Below, piece by piece: positions 36,001-44,016 of a stretch of 64,000 nucleotides of DNA (position 1 is the stretch's first letter; each line of letters starts with the position of its first letter). The translations under genes and the position numbers were made by a program. Location of the stretch: assembly GCF_018130765.1 (NCBI RefSeq), contig NZ_JAFCJZ010000001.1, positions 186,001-250,000 on the forward strand, given 5' to 3'. This DNA comes from Bradyrhizobium iriomotense (lineage in GTDB: Bacteria > Pseudomonadota > Alphaproteobacteria > Rhizobiales > Xanthobacteraceae). The notes beneath the pieces were generated by a model, which was not told where the DNA came from, did no database searches, and saw only the letters and a list, made by a program, of their open reading frames with translations.

Positions 36001-36139
36001 AGATCGCGGGAAAGTCGACGTTCGGGACCGATGCGACGGGCAGGAACTCGTAGGCGACGACACCCAGCAGGAACAACCCGATCGACAGCAGCGTGGTCGC
36101 GACCGGACGGCGGATGAAGGGCTCCGAGATCGATGCCAT
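33032..36139 (-). CDS. mdtC: RND efflux pump inner-membrane subunit (MdtC-like)
   Basis: A 1035-residue RND transporter, the proton-driven inner-membrane part of a tripartite drug efflux pump. It starts FIRRPVATTLLSIGLFLLGVVAYEFLPVASVPNVDFP, as in MdtC, and has the expected 12-helix, two-porter-loop layout with membrane motifs such as DDAIVMIENMFRNLEHG. Its ATG overlaps the stop of the MdtB-like gene (ATGA). MdtB and MdtC form a heteromeric trimer in E. coli; the same is inferred here. Confidence 0.92.
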   Translation of the reverse strand: MASISEPFIRRPVATTLLSIGLFLLGVVAYEFLPVASVPNVDFPAIFVSASRPGADPSVMAATVASPLERRLGEISGINQITSTSSLGITNIQLQFDIGRNIDKAARDVQAAINASLVDLPSDLPTLPKFRKANTAGAPVFVLALTSKTLSASAIYDVADTVLAQRISQVPGVGDVTVSGADQPAVRVQLNPVALSNAGIATDDVRTAIINANPLGPVGIFNGERQSETLSLNKQMRTAKEFRDIVIKSSNGNFVRLSDVADIEDSVRNARSIAWFNKQPAVLIQITKQGDANVIDTVDRVKALIPELKQWIPAGVDISTLVDRTSTIRASVLDMQWTLLATAFLVMVVVFVFLRRMTPTIAAGISVPLALAGTCAGMWVAGFSIDNLSLMALAISVGFVVDDAIVMIENMFRNLEHGMRPFQAAQEGAKQIGFTVVSISLSLIAAFTPLIFMDGIVGRLLREFSLTLTFAILVSTLVSLTVTPMICAHYIRQTTSGTATLFDRVIEGWLSRIVAFYARTLRTVLEYPMLTLLVFFATIGLTVTLYIKVPKGYFPTDDSGFVIGATRASADISFQSMLGLQQRLADIVMQDPAVAGIGSTVGSGGGGPGAATSNRGTMFISLKPPEERDHVSTQVVIDRLRRALFPVPGIRLFMFAAQDVRAGGRQSDSDYQYTLSSTDLDLLQKWAPIVAKRMESVEGITDISSDRDPGGLQLTLSIDRKKASALGVNVQDIDNALNNAFSQRQISIIYTQRNQYMTVLEIDPKFQVDPSNLDRIYVAGAGDVQVPLSAVVHATRGLAALAVYHSQSFPSTTVSFNLLPDVPLQAATQNIQRAVEELHMPEGIRGSFDGNAGDFARTSGRQPLLILGALVAMYIVLGVLYESLAHPLTIISTLPSAGLGALLALQVTNTPLTVIAFVGIILLIGIVKKNGIMMVDFALDAERQRGLSSAEAIFEACQARFRPILMTTMAALFAGIPLVIATGPGTELRRPLGITIIGGLFVSQILTLYTTPVIYLLIDRLRRRSERRALPAPAE

Positions 36140-39100
36140 CACTGCATCCCCTCGGTCGCGCCCGCGACCGGCGGGCCGCCGGATTCGGCCGGCGGCAGCG
36201 CCTGCTCGAGGCGGCGGTTGATGCGGTCGAGCGCAAGATAGATCACGGGTGTGGTGTAGAGCGTCAGGAGTTGGCTCAGCAGCAGGCCACCGATGATGGA
36301 GATGCCGAGCGGAAAGCGCAGCTCGGCGCCGGTGCCGCTTTCGATTGCGAGCGGCAGCGCGCCGAACAGCGCGGCCAGCGTCGTCATCATGATCGGACGG
36401 AAACGCAAGAGGCACGCCTGCACGATCGCCTCGTTGGGCGACATCCCCTGCCCGCGCTCGGCCTCGAGCGCGAAGTCGATCATCATGATCGCGTTCTTCT
36501 TGACGATCCCCATCAACAGAATGATGCCGATCAGGCCGATCACCGAGAGGTCCTGCCCGCACAGCACCAGCGCCAGGATCGCGCCGACGCCGGCCGAGGG
36601 CAGCGTCGACAGGATCGTGATCGGGTGGATGTAGCTCTCATAGAGCACGCCCAGCACGATGTAGATCGTGATGACGGCGGCGAGCAGCAGCCAGGGCTGT
36701 CCCGCGAGCGCCTTGGCGAATTCGGCGGCATCGCCCGCGTAGACGCCGACGATGCTGTTGGGCATGCCGATCCGGGTCTCGATGGTCTTCACGGCTTCGA
36801 CGGCATCGCCGAGCGCGGCGCCCGGCGCGAGGTTGAAGCTGAGCGAGATCGACGGGAATTGCGCCTGGTGCGAGATCGCGAGCGGCGCCGTGGTGCGCTT
36901 CAGCGTCGCCACGGCCGAGAGCGGCACCTGGGCGCTGGGCGCGCCGACGGTCGTGCTGGCGGCGCCCGGCAGATAGAGTTTTGACAGGATCGAGGGATCG
37001 CGCTGGTACATCGGCAGCGCCTCCAGCACCACCCGGTACTGGTTGGCCTGGCCGTAGATGGTCGAGATCTGCCGCTGCGCGAAGGCGTCGTTCAGCGTGT
37101 CGGTGATTCCTTGCAGGCTCACGCCGAGCTGGCCCGCACGGGTGCGGTCGACGTCGAGCTGCGCCCGCAGGCCTCCCTCCTGCGCCTCCGAGGAGACATC
37201 GCGGAACAGGGGATCGCGCCGCATCTCCGCCACCAGCTTGCGCGCCCATTCGCTGACCAACGCCGCATCGGTGCCGGTCAGCGTGTACTGGTATTGCGAG
37301 CGGCTCGACTGGGTCGAGATCTGCACGTCCTGCACCGGCTGGAAATAGACGGTCATGCCGGGGATGCCCGCCACCCGCTCCTTCAGCCGGGTCACGACCA
37401 CGCCGACATCGTCGCGCCGCTCGCCGCGCGGCTTCAGCGTCATGACCAGACGCCCGACATTGGTGGTCGGGTTGACTGAGCCCGCGCCGATCACCGAGAC
37501 CACGCCGACCACGTCAGGATCGGCCTTGATGGCGTCGGCCGCCTCGGCCTGACGCTTCTGCATCTCCGCGAACGAGACGTCGGGCCCCGCCTCCGTCACC
37601 GCTGTGATCGAGGCGGTGTCCTGCAGCGGCAGGAAGCCTTTTGGCGCGACGACATAGAGGACGAGCGTCGCAATCAGCGTCGCGAAGGTCACGACCAGCG
37701 TGAGGCGCTGGTGCTGCAACACGACAAGCAGCGTGCGGTGGTAGAACTCGACGGTGCGGTCGATGAAGCGGCTGATGGCGGCGAGGCCCGGTACCGCCAG
37801 CTCCTCGTGCGCGTGCTTGAGCAGCCGCGAGCACATCATCGGCGTCAGCGTCAGCGAGACCACGGCCGAGGTTACGACCGCAATCGTCAGCGTCAGCGCG
37901 AACTCGCGGAACATGCGGCCGACCAGGCCCGACATGAACAGCAGCGGGATGAACACCGCGATCAGAGACACCGTCAGCGAGATCACGGTGAAGCCGATTT
38001 CGCTGGCGCCCTTCAGCGACGCCTCCATCGGCCCGTCGCCGTTCTCCATGTGGCGAACGATGTTCTCGATCATGACGATGGCGTCGTCCACGACGAAGCC
38101 GGTGCCGATCGTCAGCGCCATCAGCGACAGATTGTCGAGGCTGAAGCCGGCAAAATACATGATGCCGAAGCTGGTGATCAGCGACAGCGGCAGCGCGACG
38201 CCCGCGATCAGCGTGGCGCGCAGCGAGCGCAGGAACAGCAGCACCACCAGCGTCACCAGCACGACGCTGAGGATCAGCGTGAACTGCACGTCGCGTACCG
38301 AGGCGCGGATGGTCACGGTGCGGTCGGAGACGATGGTGAGGTTCACGCCGGCCGGAATCGCGCGCTGCACCTTCGGGATCTCGGCGCGGATCTGTTTCAC
38401 GACGTCGATGACGTTGGCGCCGGGCTGGCGCTGGATGTCGATGATGACGGCCGGCGTGCCCTGGTACCAGCCGCCGGTGCGGTCGTTCTCGAGGCCGTCG
38501 ACGATCTGCGCGACGTCGGCGATCGTGACCGGCGAGCCGTTGCGATAGGCGATGATAACAGGCTTGTAGGCGTCGGCGGCGGCGATCTGGTCGTTGGCGG
38601 CGATGATGTAGGATTGCTGCGCGCCGTCCAGCGAGCCCTTCGGTCCTGAAACGTTGGCATTGGCGATCGCGGTGCGTAGATCCTCCATGGCGATGCCATA
38701 GGCGGCAAGCCGCGCCAGATCGGCCTGGATACGCACGGCCGGCTTCAGCCCGCCGAGCACGGAGACACGCCCCACGCCGGAGATCTGGCTCAACCGTTGC
38801 GCCAGGATGGTATCGGCGATGTCGCTCATCACCCGCAGCGAGATCGTGTCCGAGCGCAGCGCCAGCGTCATCACCGGCGCATCCGCCTGGTTCACCTTGG
38901 CGTAGGTCGGCGGGTAAGGCAGCGTCTTCGGCAGCACGCCGGCAGCCGCGTTGATCGCGGCCTGCACGTCCTGCGTCGCCCCGTCGATGTCGCGATTGAG
39001 GTCGAACTGCAGCGAGATCTGGCTGACGCCGAACGAGCTTGTCGAGTTCATCGCCGACAGCGACGGAATCTGGCCGAGCTGCCGCTCCAGGGGCGCGGTG

Positions 39101-39288
39101 ATCAGCGAGGCGATCACGTCGGGGCTCGCGCCCGGCAGCTGCGTCGTCACCTGCACGGTCGGGAAGTCGACCTGCGGCAGCGCCGAGACCGGCAGCGCGA
39201 AATAGCCGAGCAGCCCACCGATCAGCAGCGCGATACCGAGCAGCGAGGTCGCGATGGGCCGGCGGATGAAGGGTTCGGAGACTCCCAT
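36139..39288 (-). CDS. mdtB: RND efflux pump inner-membrane subunit (MdtB-like)
   Basis: A 1049-residue RND transporter. The N-terminus (FIRRPIATSLLGIALLIGGLLGYFALPVSALPQVDFP) and QAAINAAAGVLPKTLPYPP match MdtB closely. The helix-4 aspartate pair is in DDAIVMIENIVRHMENG. It is full length. The start lies 36 bases after the fusion-protein gene, and the MdtC-like gene overlaps its end, so the two pump subunits are made together. Confidence 0.92.
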   Translation of the reverse strand: MGVSEPFIRRPIATSLLGIALLIGGLLGYFALPVSALPQVDFPTVQVTTQLPGASPDVIASLITAPLERQLGQIPSLSAMNSTSSFGVSQISLQFDLNRDIDGATQDVQAAINAAAGVLPKTLPYPPTYAKVNQADAPVMTLALRSDTISLRVMSDIADTILAQRLSQISGVGRVSVLGGLKPAVRIQADLARLAAYGIAMEDLRTAIANANVSGPKGSLDGAQQSYIIAANDQIAAADAYKPVIIAYRNGSPVTIADVAQIVDGLENDRTGGWYQGTPAVIIDIQRQPGANVIDVVKQIRAEIPKVQRAIPAGVNLTIVSDRTVTIRASVRDVQFTLILSVVLVTLVVLLFLRSLRATLIAGVALPLSLITSFGIMYFAGFSLDNLSLMALTIGTGFVVDDAIVMIENIVRHMENGDGPMEASLKGASEIGFTVISLTVSLIAVFIPLLFMSGLVGRMFREFALTLTIAVVTSAVVSLTLTPMMCSRLLKHAHEELAVPGLAAISRFIDRTVEFYHRTLLVVLQHQRLTLVVTFATLIATLVLYVVAPKGFLPLQDTASITAVTEAGPDVSFAEMQKRQAEAADAIKADPDVVGVVSVIGAGSVNPTTNVGRLVMTLKPRGERRDDVGVVVTRLKERVAGIPGMTVYFQPVQDVQISTQSSRSQYQYTLTGTDAALVSEWARKLVAEMRRDPLFRDVSSEAQEGGLRAQLDVDRTRAGQLGVSLQGITDTLNDAFAQRQISTIYGQANQYRVVLEALPMYQRDPSILSKLYLPGAASTTVGAPSAQVPLSAVATLKRTTAPLAISHQAQFPSISLSFNLAPGAALGDAVEAVKTIETRIGMPNSIVGVYAGDAAEFAKALAGQPWLLLAAVITIYIVLGVLYESYIHPITILSTLPSAGVGAILALVLCGQDLSVIGLIGIILLMGIVKKNAIMMIDFALEAERGQGMSPNEAIVQACLLRFRPIMMTTLAALFGALPLAIESGTGAELRFPLGISIIGGLLLSQLLTLYTTPVIYLALDRINRRLEQALPPAESGGPPVAGATEGMQ

Positions 39289-39324
39289 GGAATACGCCTG
39301 CCGCCTAGGCGGCTGTTGTGGGGA

Positions 39325-40698
39325 TCATGGCTGCTTGGCTCCAGATCCCGATGCCCCCGGCCCCGGTGCCGGACCGGTCTGTCCCTTCTGGTCGCCTTCG
39401 CTGCTGTTTCGCTTGGCGCGGAACTCGCCGTCCTTGCCTTGTCCGTCCTTTTTCTGGGCATCCGGACCGCGCGAGCGCTTGCGCGGGGCGAGATCGGCCG
39501 ACGGCGTCTGGTCGTCGCGGCCGACAACAACCTTGGAGCCGTCAGACAGATTGGCAAAGCCCGTGGTGACGACCTTGTCGCTCGCCGACAGGCCACTGGC
39601 GATCACGGCATCATGCTCGTTCTGCTGCGTCACCGTCACCGGCTTGGCGGAGACGACATTGTCCTCGCCGATGACATAGCTGAAGGTGCCGACCGGGCCG
39701 CGCTGCACCGCAGACGTCGGCACCACCAGCGCCTGCGTCAAGGTCTCGACCTTGAGGCGGACATTGACGAACTGGCCAGGCCAGAGCTGGTAATTGGCGT
39801 TGGGGAATTCCGCCTTGAGCCTGAGCGTGCCGGTGGTCTGGTCGACCTGGTTGTCGATGCCCGTCAGCTTGCCGCTGTCGATCACGGTGACGCCGTCATT
39901 GCCGAACACGTCGACCGCGAGCGGCCCCTTCGCCGCTGCCGCATTGACCCGCATGATCTGCTGCTGCGGCAGGCTGAACCACACCGCGATCGGCTGCAAT
40001 TGCGTGATCACCACAAGGCCGGTGGTGTCAGCGGCGTGGATGATGTTGCCCTGGTCGACCTGGCGCAGGCCGGCGCGCCCCGACAGCGGCGCCACGATCT
40101 TGGTGTAGCTCAGCGTTGCCGCCGCATTGTCGATCGCGGCCTGGTCGGCCTTGACCAGCGCCTCGGTCTGCGCGACCAGCGCGCGCTGGGTGTCGGCCTG
40201 CTGCTTGGAGCCGGCATTGGTCGCAGCGAGCTGCTCGTAGCGCGTAAGGTCGATGCGCTGGTTGGCGAGCTGGGCCTGGTCCTGCGCCTTCTTAGCAACC
40301 GCCTGATCGTACTGCGCCTGATAGATCGCCGGATCGATCTCGCCGAGCACGTCCCCCTTCTTGACGTCCTGGCCTTCGGTGAAATTAACCGCGATCAGCT
40401 TGCCGTCGACCTGCGAGCGCACGGTCACGGTGTTAAGTGCGCGGATCGCGCCGACGCCGTCGAGATAGACTGGCACATCCTGGATGCGCGGCGTCGCGGC
40501 CAGCACCGGCACCGGCAGATCGGGCCGCTGGTTACGGCCGTTCGCCTGCTGTGGCTGCTGATGCCAGACGGTCCATCCGAAATAGCCGAGCCCGCCGAGG
40601 ATCGCGAGCGTGAACAGGGTCATGACGAAGCCGCGGCCGCGCGATTTCTTCGCCGTCCCTTCTTTCGCGCCTTCCTTCGTATCCGGCTTAAAGAGCAT
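39325..40698 (-). CDS. mdtA: RND efflux membrane fusion protein (MdtA-like)
   Basis: A 457-residue periplasmic adaptor with an N-terminal membrane anchor (MTLFTLAILGGLGYFGWTV) and the lipoyl/alpha-hairpin/beta-barrel layout of the HlyD/MFP family (GVGAIRALNTVTVRSQVDGKL, ...KTLS-type hairpin helices, GRAGLRQVDQGNI). The last 60 residues are Lys/Gly/Pro-rich and disordered. It bridges the pump to the outer membrane factor made by the overlapping upstream gene (11 bases of overlap). Confidence 0.92.
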   Translation of the reverse strand: MLFKPDTKEGAKEGTAKKSRGRGFVMTLFTLAILGGLGYFGWTVWHQQPQQANGRNQRPDLPVPVLAATPRIQDVPVYLDGVGAIRALNTVTVRSQVDGKLIAVNFTEGQDVKKGDVLGEIDPAIYQAQYDQAVAKKAQDQAQLANQRIDLTRYEQLAATNAGSKQQADTQRALVAQTEALVKADQAAIDNAAATLSYTKIVAPLSGRAGLRQVDQGNIIHAADTTGLVVITQLQPIAVWFSLPQQQIMRVNAAAAKGPLAVDVFGNDGVTVIDSGKLTGIDNQVDQTTGTLRLKAEFPNANYQLWPGQFVNVRLKVETLTQALVVPTSAVQRGPVGTFSYVIGEDNVVSAKPVTVTQQNEHDAVIASGLSASDKVVTTGFANLSDGSKVVVGRDDQTPSADLAPRKRSRGPDAQKKDGQGKDGEFRAKRNSSEGDQKGQTGPAPGPGASGSGAKQP

Positions 40699-42172
40699 TG
40701 ACCGGTTTCTCCATTCGCGGCTCCCAGCCGCCGCCGAGCGCCTGATACAGGCTGACGATGGCGAGAAGCCGTGCGAGTTGGGCCTGCCACAACGCGTCTT
40801 CGGCCTGAAATAGTGTCTGCTGGACGTTCAGCACAGTCACGATGTCGGCTGTGCCGGCGCGCAATTGCTGCTCGGCGAGATCGAAGGCGCGCTTCGACGA
40901 GGTAACGACATCGCGCTGCAATTGTAGCTTGATCGTGGTCTGCTTGATCGAATACAGCGCGTTGTCGACGTCCGCAAACGACTGGATGATGGTCTTGCGG
41001 TAGGTCTGAAGCAACTCGTCCTGCCGCGCCTTGGCGAATTCGAAATTGCCGAGGATCTTGCCGCCGTCGAAGATCGGCTGCGTCGCGCTGCCGACGAGCT
41101 GGAAGAACGCCGCGTGCGGCTGAAACAGCGAGACCAGCGCCGAGCTCTGATAGCCGCCATTGCCGGTGAGCTGGATGGTCGGGAAGAACTGCGCGCGCGC
41201 GTTGCCGATATTGGCGGTCGCCGACGCAAGCTGCGCCTCCTGCCGGCGGATGTCCGGCCGCTGCGTCAGGATCTCCGACGGCAGGCCGGGCGTGACGCGC
41301 GGGATCGCGATGCTGTTCAGCGAACCGCCGGCGATGCGCACACTTTCCGGCGGCCGCGACACCAGCACGGCGAGCGCATTCCGGTTCTGGTCCAGCGTCT
41401 GGCGCAGCGGCGGCACCAGGGCCTTCTGGTTGGCGAGCACGCTCTCCTGCTGGGCGACGTCGAGGTCGGTGCCGGTGCCGGCCTTGCGGCGCTCCCGGAT
41501 CGCATCGAGGATGCGCTGCGCGCTCGCGATATTGCTCTGGGCGGTACGCAGGCGATCCTGCGAGGCCAGCACCTGGAAATAGGCATTGGCGACGGCGGCG
41601 AGCGTCGTCAGCGCGACGGTGTCGCGATCGAAGCGGTTGGCATTCGCCGTCTCTTCCGCCGTCTGCAGCGCATCCCGGTTCTGGCCCCAGAAGTCGAGCT
41701 GGTAGCTCGCACTCAGCGAGGCCGAATAGTTGACGACTTCGCGCCCGCCATTGGTGAGGCCGGAGGACGACGAGCCTGAGGTGCGCGAATAGGTTTCCGA
41801 TCCGCTTCCCGACAGGTTCGGCAGCAGTGCCGCACCGGCCTGCCGCGCCTGGGCGTCCGCCTGGACGATGCGCGCCACGGCGGCAGCGATATCGAGATTG
41901 ACGGTCTGCGCCTCCTCCATCAGCTGCGTCAGCTCGGCGGAACGGAAGCCGCGCCACCAATCCAGCGACGGCGGCGCATCCCCCTTCCCGGCATATTTGT
42001 ACTGGGTGGGAACATCGAGCGCGGGATCGGGAAGATCCTGCGTCAGCACGCATGCGCCTGAACTTGCGGCGAGGCACAGCACGGCAAGCCAGCGCGCTGT
42101 ACGACGCGTCCGGGACGCAGACCCCAAAGACCGCCGCACGGCGATCACCGGAACATGCTGTGTCACATCCAC
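40688..42172 (-). CDS. Outer membrane efflux lipoprotein (NodT family)
   Basis: A 494-residue outer membrane factor of the NodT/OprM type. The signal peptide ends in a lipobox (CLAASSGAC), so it should be lipid-anchored. The two long helical-hairpin repeats are visible (e.g., LVSRPPESVRIAGG, TQRPDIRRQEAQLASATANIGNARAQFFPTI). It is the first gene of the pump operon (outer membrane factor, fusion protein, two RND subunits). No regulator gene lies next to it. Confidence 0.9.
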   Translation of the reverse strand: MDVTQHVPVIAVRRSLGSASRTRRTARWLAVLCLAASSGACVLTQDLPDPALDVPTQYKYAGKGDAPPSLDWWRGFRSAELTQLMEEAQTVNLDIAAAVARIVQADAQARQAGAALLPNLSGSGSETYSRTSGSSSSGLTNGGREVVNYSASLSASYQLDFWGQNRDALQTAEETANANRFDRDTVALTTLAAVANAYFQVLASQDRLRTAQSNIASAQRILDAIRERRKAGTGTDLDVAQQESVLANQKALVPPLRQTLDQNRNALAVLVSRPPESVRIAGGSLNSIAIPRVTPGLPSEILTQRPDIRRQEAQLASATANIGNARAQFFPTIQLTGNGGYQSSALVSLFQPHAAFFQLVGSATQPIFDGGKILGNFEFAKARQDELLQTYRKTIIQSFADVDNALYSIKQTTIKLQLQRDVVTSSKRAFDLAEQQLRAGTADIVTVLNVQQTLFQAEDALWQAQLARLLAIVSLYQALGGGWEPRMEKPVNAL

Positions 42173-42920
42173 CCCCCGCCGGGCAGATCAAGCCGCCACC
42201 GCGCAGCCGGATTAACCGATTCGCAGCGGGACAGTCGGGGGGCTTGTGGCAACTCGTTCACAGGTAATGCTTTCTGCGGAACCTTGGGCTTCATACTAGC
42301 CGGGCGCGGAACAGCGGGACAGTCCCGCAGGTGCGAGATGGCGGCGCCTGCGCCCTTTCCATCACAACCAAGCAAATGCAAGATATGCCTGTGTTGCAGA
42401 GACTTCTCGACTTTTCACGACGTCGAAAAGAGCGTTCAAGCTTACCAAGATTTCATGTGATATTGGCGCCACACCCAGATGAGAGTGGCTTGATCCGGCT
42501 GCACCGGTCAGCAGCGCGCTGCACGCGGCCCTCAGCTCCGTCCCAAGGCGCAGCCGGCCACTCTGGCGAGGCGGCCAGCGATCGAGCACGAACACCCGGC
42601 CACCGCAGGTTTATATGTCCGCGTTCCGCATGCCGGGAACCACGTTCGGCCAAGTTGGCTTGCACGCGGTGGAGATTGGCTGTGAGAGCTGCTTGCGACG
42701 ACCGATATCTTCCCTGTCCCGACGATCGAAGGGCATATCCATTCTGCCGCTATCCGGGATCGCATCCAGCATCGTTCGCGCTGTTCTCTGCTCGGGAATA
42801 TCGCCAGCCCGCGGGCCGCCTCCACCACTTTCGCCGCAGCGCAAAAGCCTTCCCCTTTGGCCTCCCAGGCACTAGGTTCTGGCCAATCAGATCAACCCTT
42901 TGCCAGTGATTTCCCCCGAC
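42173..42920. other. Intergenic between the pump operon and cysK
   Basis: About 750 bases with no gene I can support; overlapping ORFs on both strands have Arg/Ser/Pro-rich products. A perfect palindrome gcgggac-a-gtcccgc lies at 42314-42328 and the related acagcgggacagtc-like string recurs near 42225-42237. These could be operator sites for the pump operon. The 3' part must hold the cysK promoter. Confidence 0.4.
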
Positions 42921-43955
42921 ATGACCATTCGAACCAACGTTGTCGAAGCGATCGGCAACACACCGCTGATCAAGCTCAAGCGCGCCTCGGAATTGACCGG
43001 GTGCACCATCCTTGGCAAGGCCGAATTCATGAATCCCGGCCAGTCGGTGAAGGACCGGGCCGGAAAGTGGATGATCCTGGAGGCCGAGAAGCGCGGCGAG
43101 CTCAAGCCCGGGGGCCTCGTGGTGGAAGCGACCGCCGGCAACACCGGCATTGGCCTGGCGGTCGTCGCCAGCGCACGCGGCTACCGCACGCTGATCGTGA
43201 TCCCGGAGACGCAGAGCCAGGAGAAAAAGGACTTCCTGAAGCTGTGCGGCGCCGAGCTAATCGAGGTCCCGGCCCTTCCATTCGCGAACCCCAACAACTA
43301 CCAGCATGTCGGCCGCAGGCTCGCTGACGAGTTGCGCAAGACCGAGCCGAACGGCGTGCTGTTCGCCGACCAGTGGAACAACCTCGACAACGCCAAGGCG
43401 CATTACGAGTCGACAGGACCCGAGATCTGGGAGCAGACCGGCGGCAAGATCGACGGCTTCATATGCTCGGTCGGCACCGGCGGCACATTGGCCGGCGTCA
43501 GCCGCTATCTCAAGGAGAAGCACCCGGGCATCGTCAACGCCTGCGCCGATCCGCAGGGGTTTGCGATGTACGAGCTGTTCAAGAACGGCCAGGCCAAATC
43601 GACCCCTGGCGACTCCATCACCGAGGGTATCGGCCTCGGCCGCGTCACGCCCGTGATCGAAACCGCCAAGGTCGACGATGCCTTCCTGATTCCGGACGCC
43701 GAAGCCGTGTCGGTGATCTACGACCTGCTCCAGCACGAAGGCCTGTGCCTCGGCGGCTCGACCGGCATCAACATTGTCGGTGCCATGCGCCTCGCCAAGC
43801 AGCTCGGGCCGGGCAAGACCATCGTCACCGTGCTGTGCGATTCCGGCAGCCGCTACCAGTCCAAGCTGTTCAACGCGGATTTCATGCGCGCCAAGAACCT
43901 GCCGGTGCCGGAATGGCTGGAGAAGCGCAGCAACATCAAGCCGCCGTTCGTCTGA
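42921..43955 (+). CDS. cysK: Cysteine synthase A
   Basis: A 344-residue PLP enzyme that makes cysteine from O-acetylserine and sulfide. The PLP lysine is K44 in NPGQSVKDRAG, the phosphate-binding loop is GTGGTLAG, and the substrate loop is TAGNTGIG. ATG 42921 (MTIRTNVVEAIGNTP) gives the normal family start; a TTG at 42900 and GTG at 42906 extend the frame without a better ribosome site. The protein is longer at the C-terminus than E. coli CysK, as in many alphaproteobacterial homologues, and a cystathionine beta-synthase-like form cannot be excluded. Confidence 0.92.
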   Translation: MTIRTNVVEAIGNTPLIKLKRASELTGCTILGKAEFMNPGQSVKDRAGKWMILEAEKRGELKPGGLVVEATAGNTGIGLAVVASARGYRTLIVIPETQSQEKKDFLKLCGAELIEVPALPFANPNNYQHVGRRLADELRKTEPNGVLFADQWNNLDNAKAHYESTGPEIWEQTGGKIDGFICSVGTGGTLAGVSRYLKEKHPGIVNACADPQGFAMYELFKNGQAKSTPGDSITEGIGLGRVTPVIETAKVDDAFLIPDAEAVSVIYDLLQHEGLCLGGSTGINIVGAMRLAKQLGPGKTIVTVLCDSGSRYQSKLFNADFMRAKNLPVPEWLEKRSNIKPPFV

Positions 43956-44016
43956 TCGGCGGCAACCTCCTCACGTCGGGGACGGGCGTCCACGAGTTCG
44001 CGCCGGGGCAGCCGGT

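Noticed and set aside
42331..42909. 192-codon frame between the pump operon and cysK
   Set aside because: The product is Arg/Ser/Pro-rich without a domain, has no convincing ribosome site and overlaps other frames equally open on the other strand.
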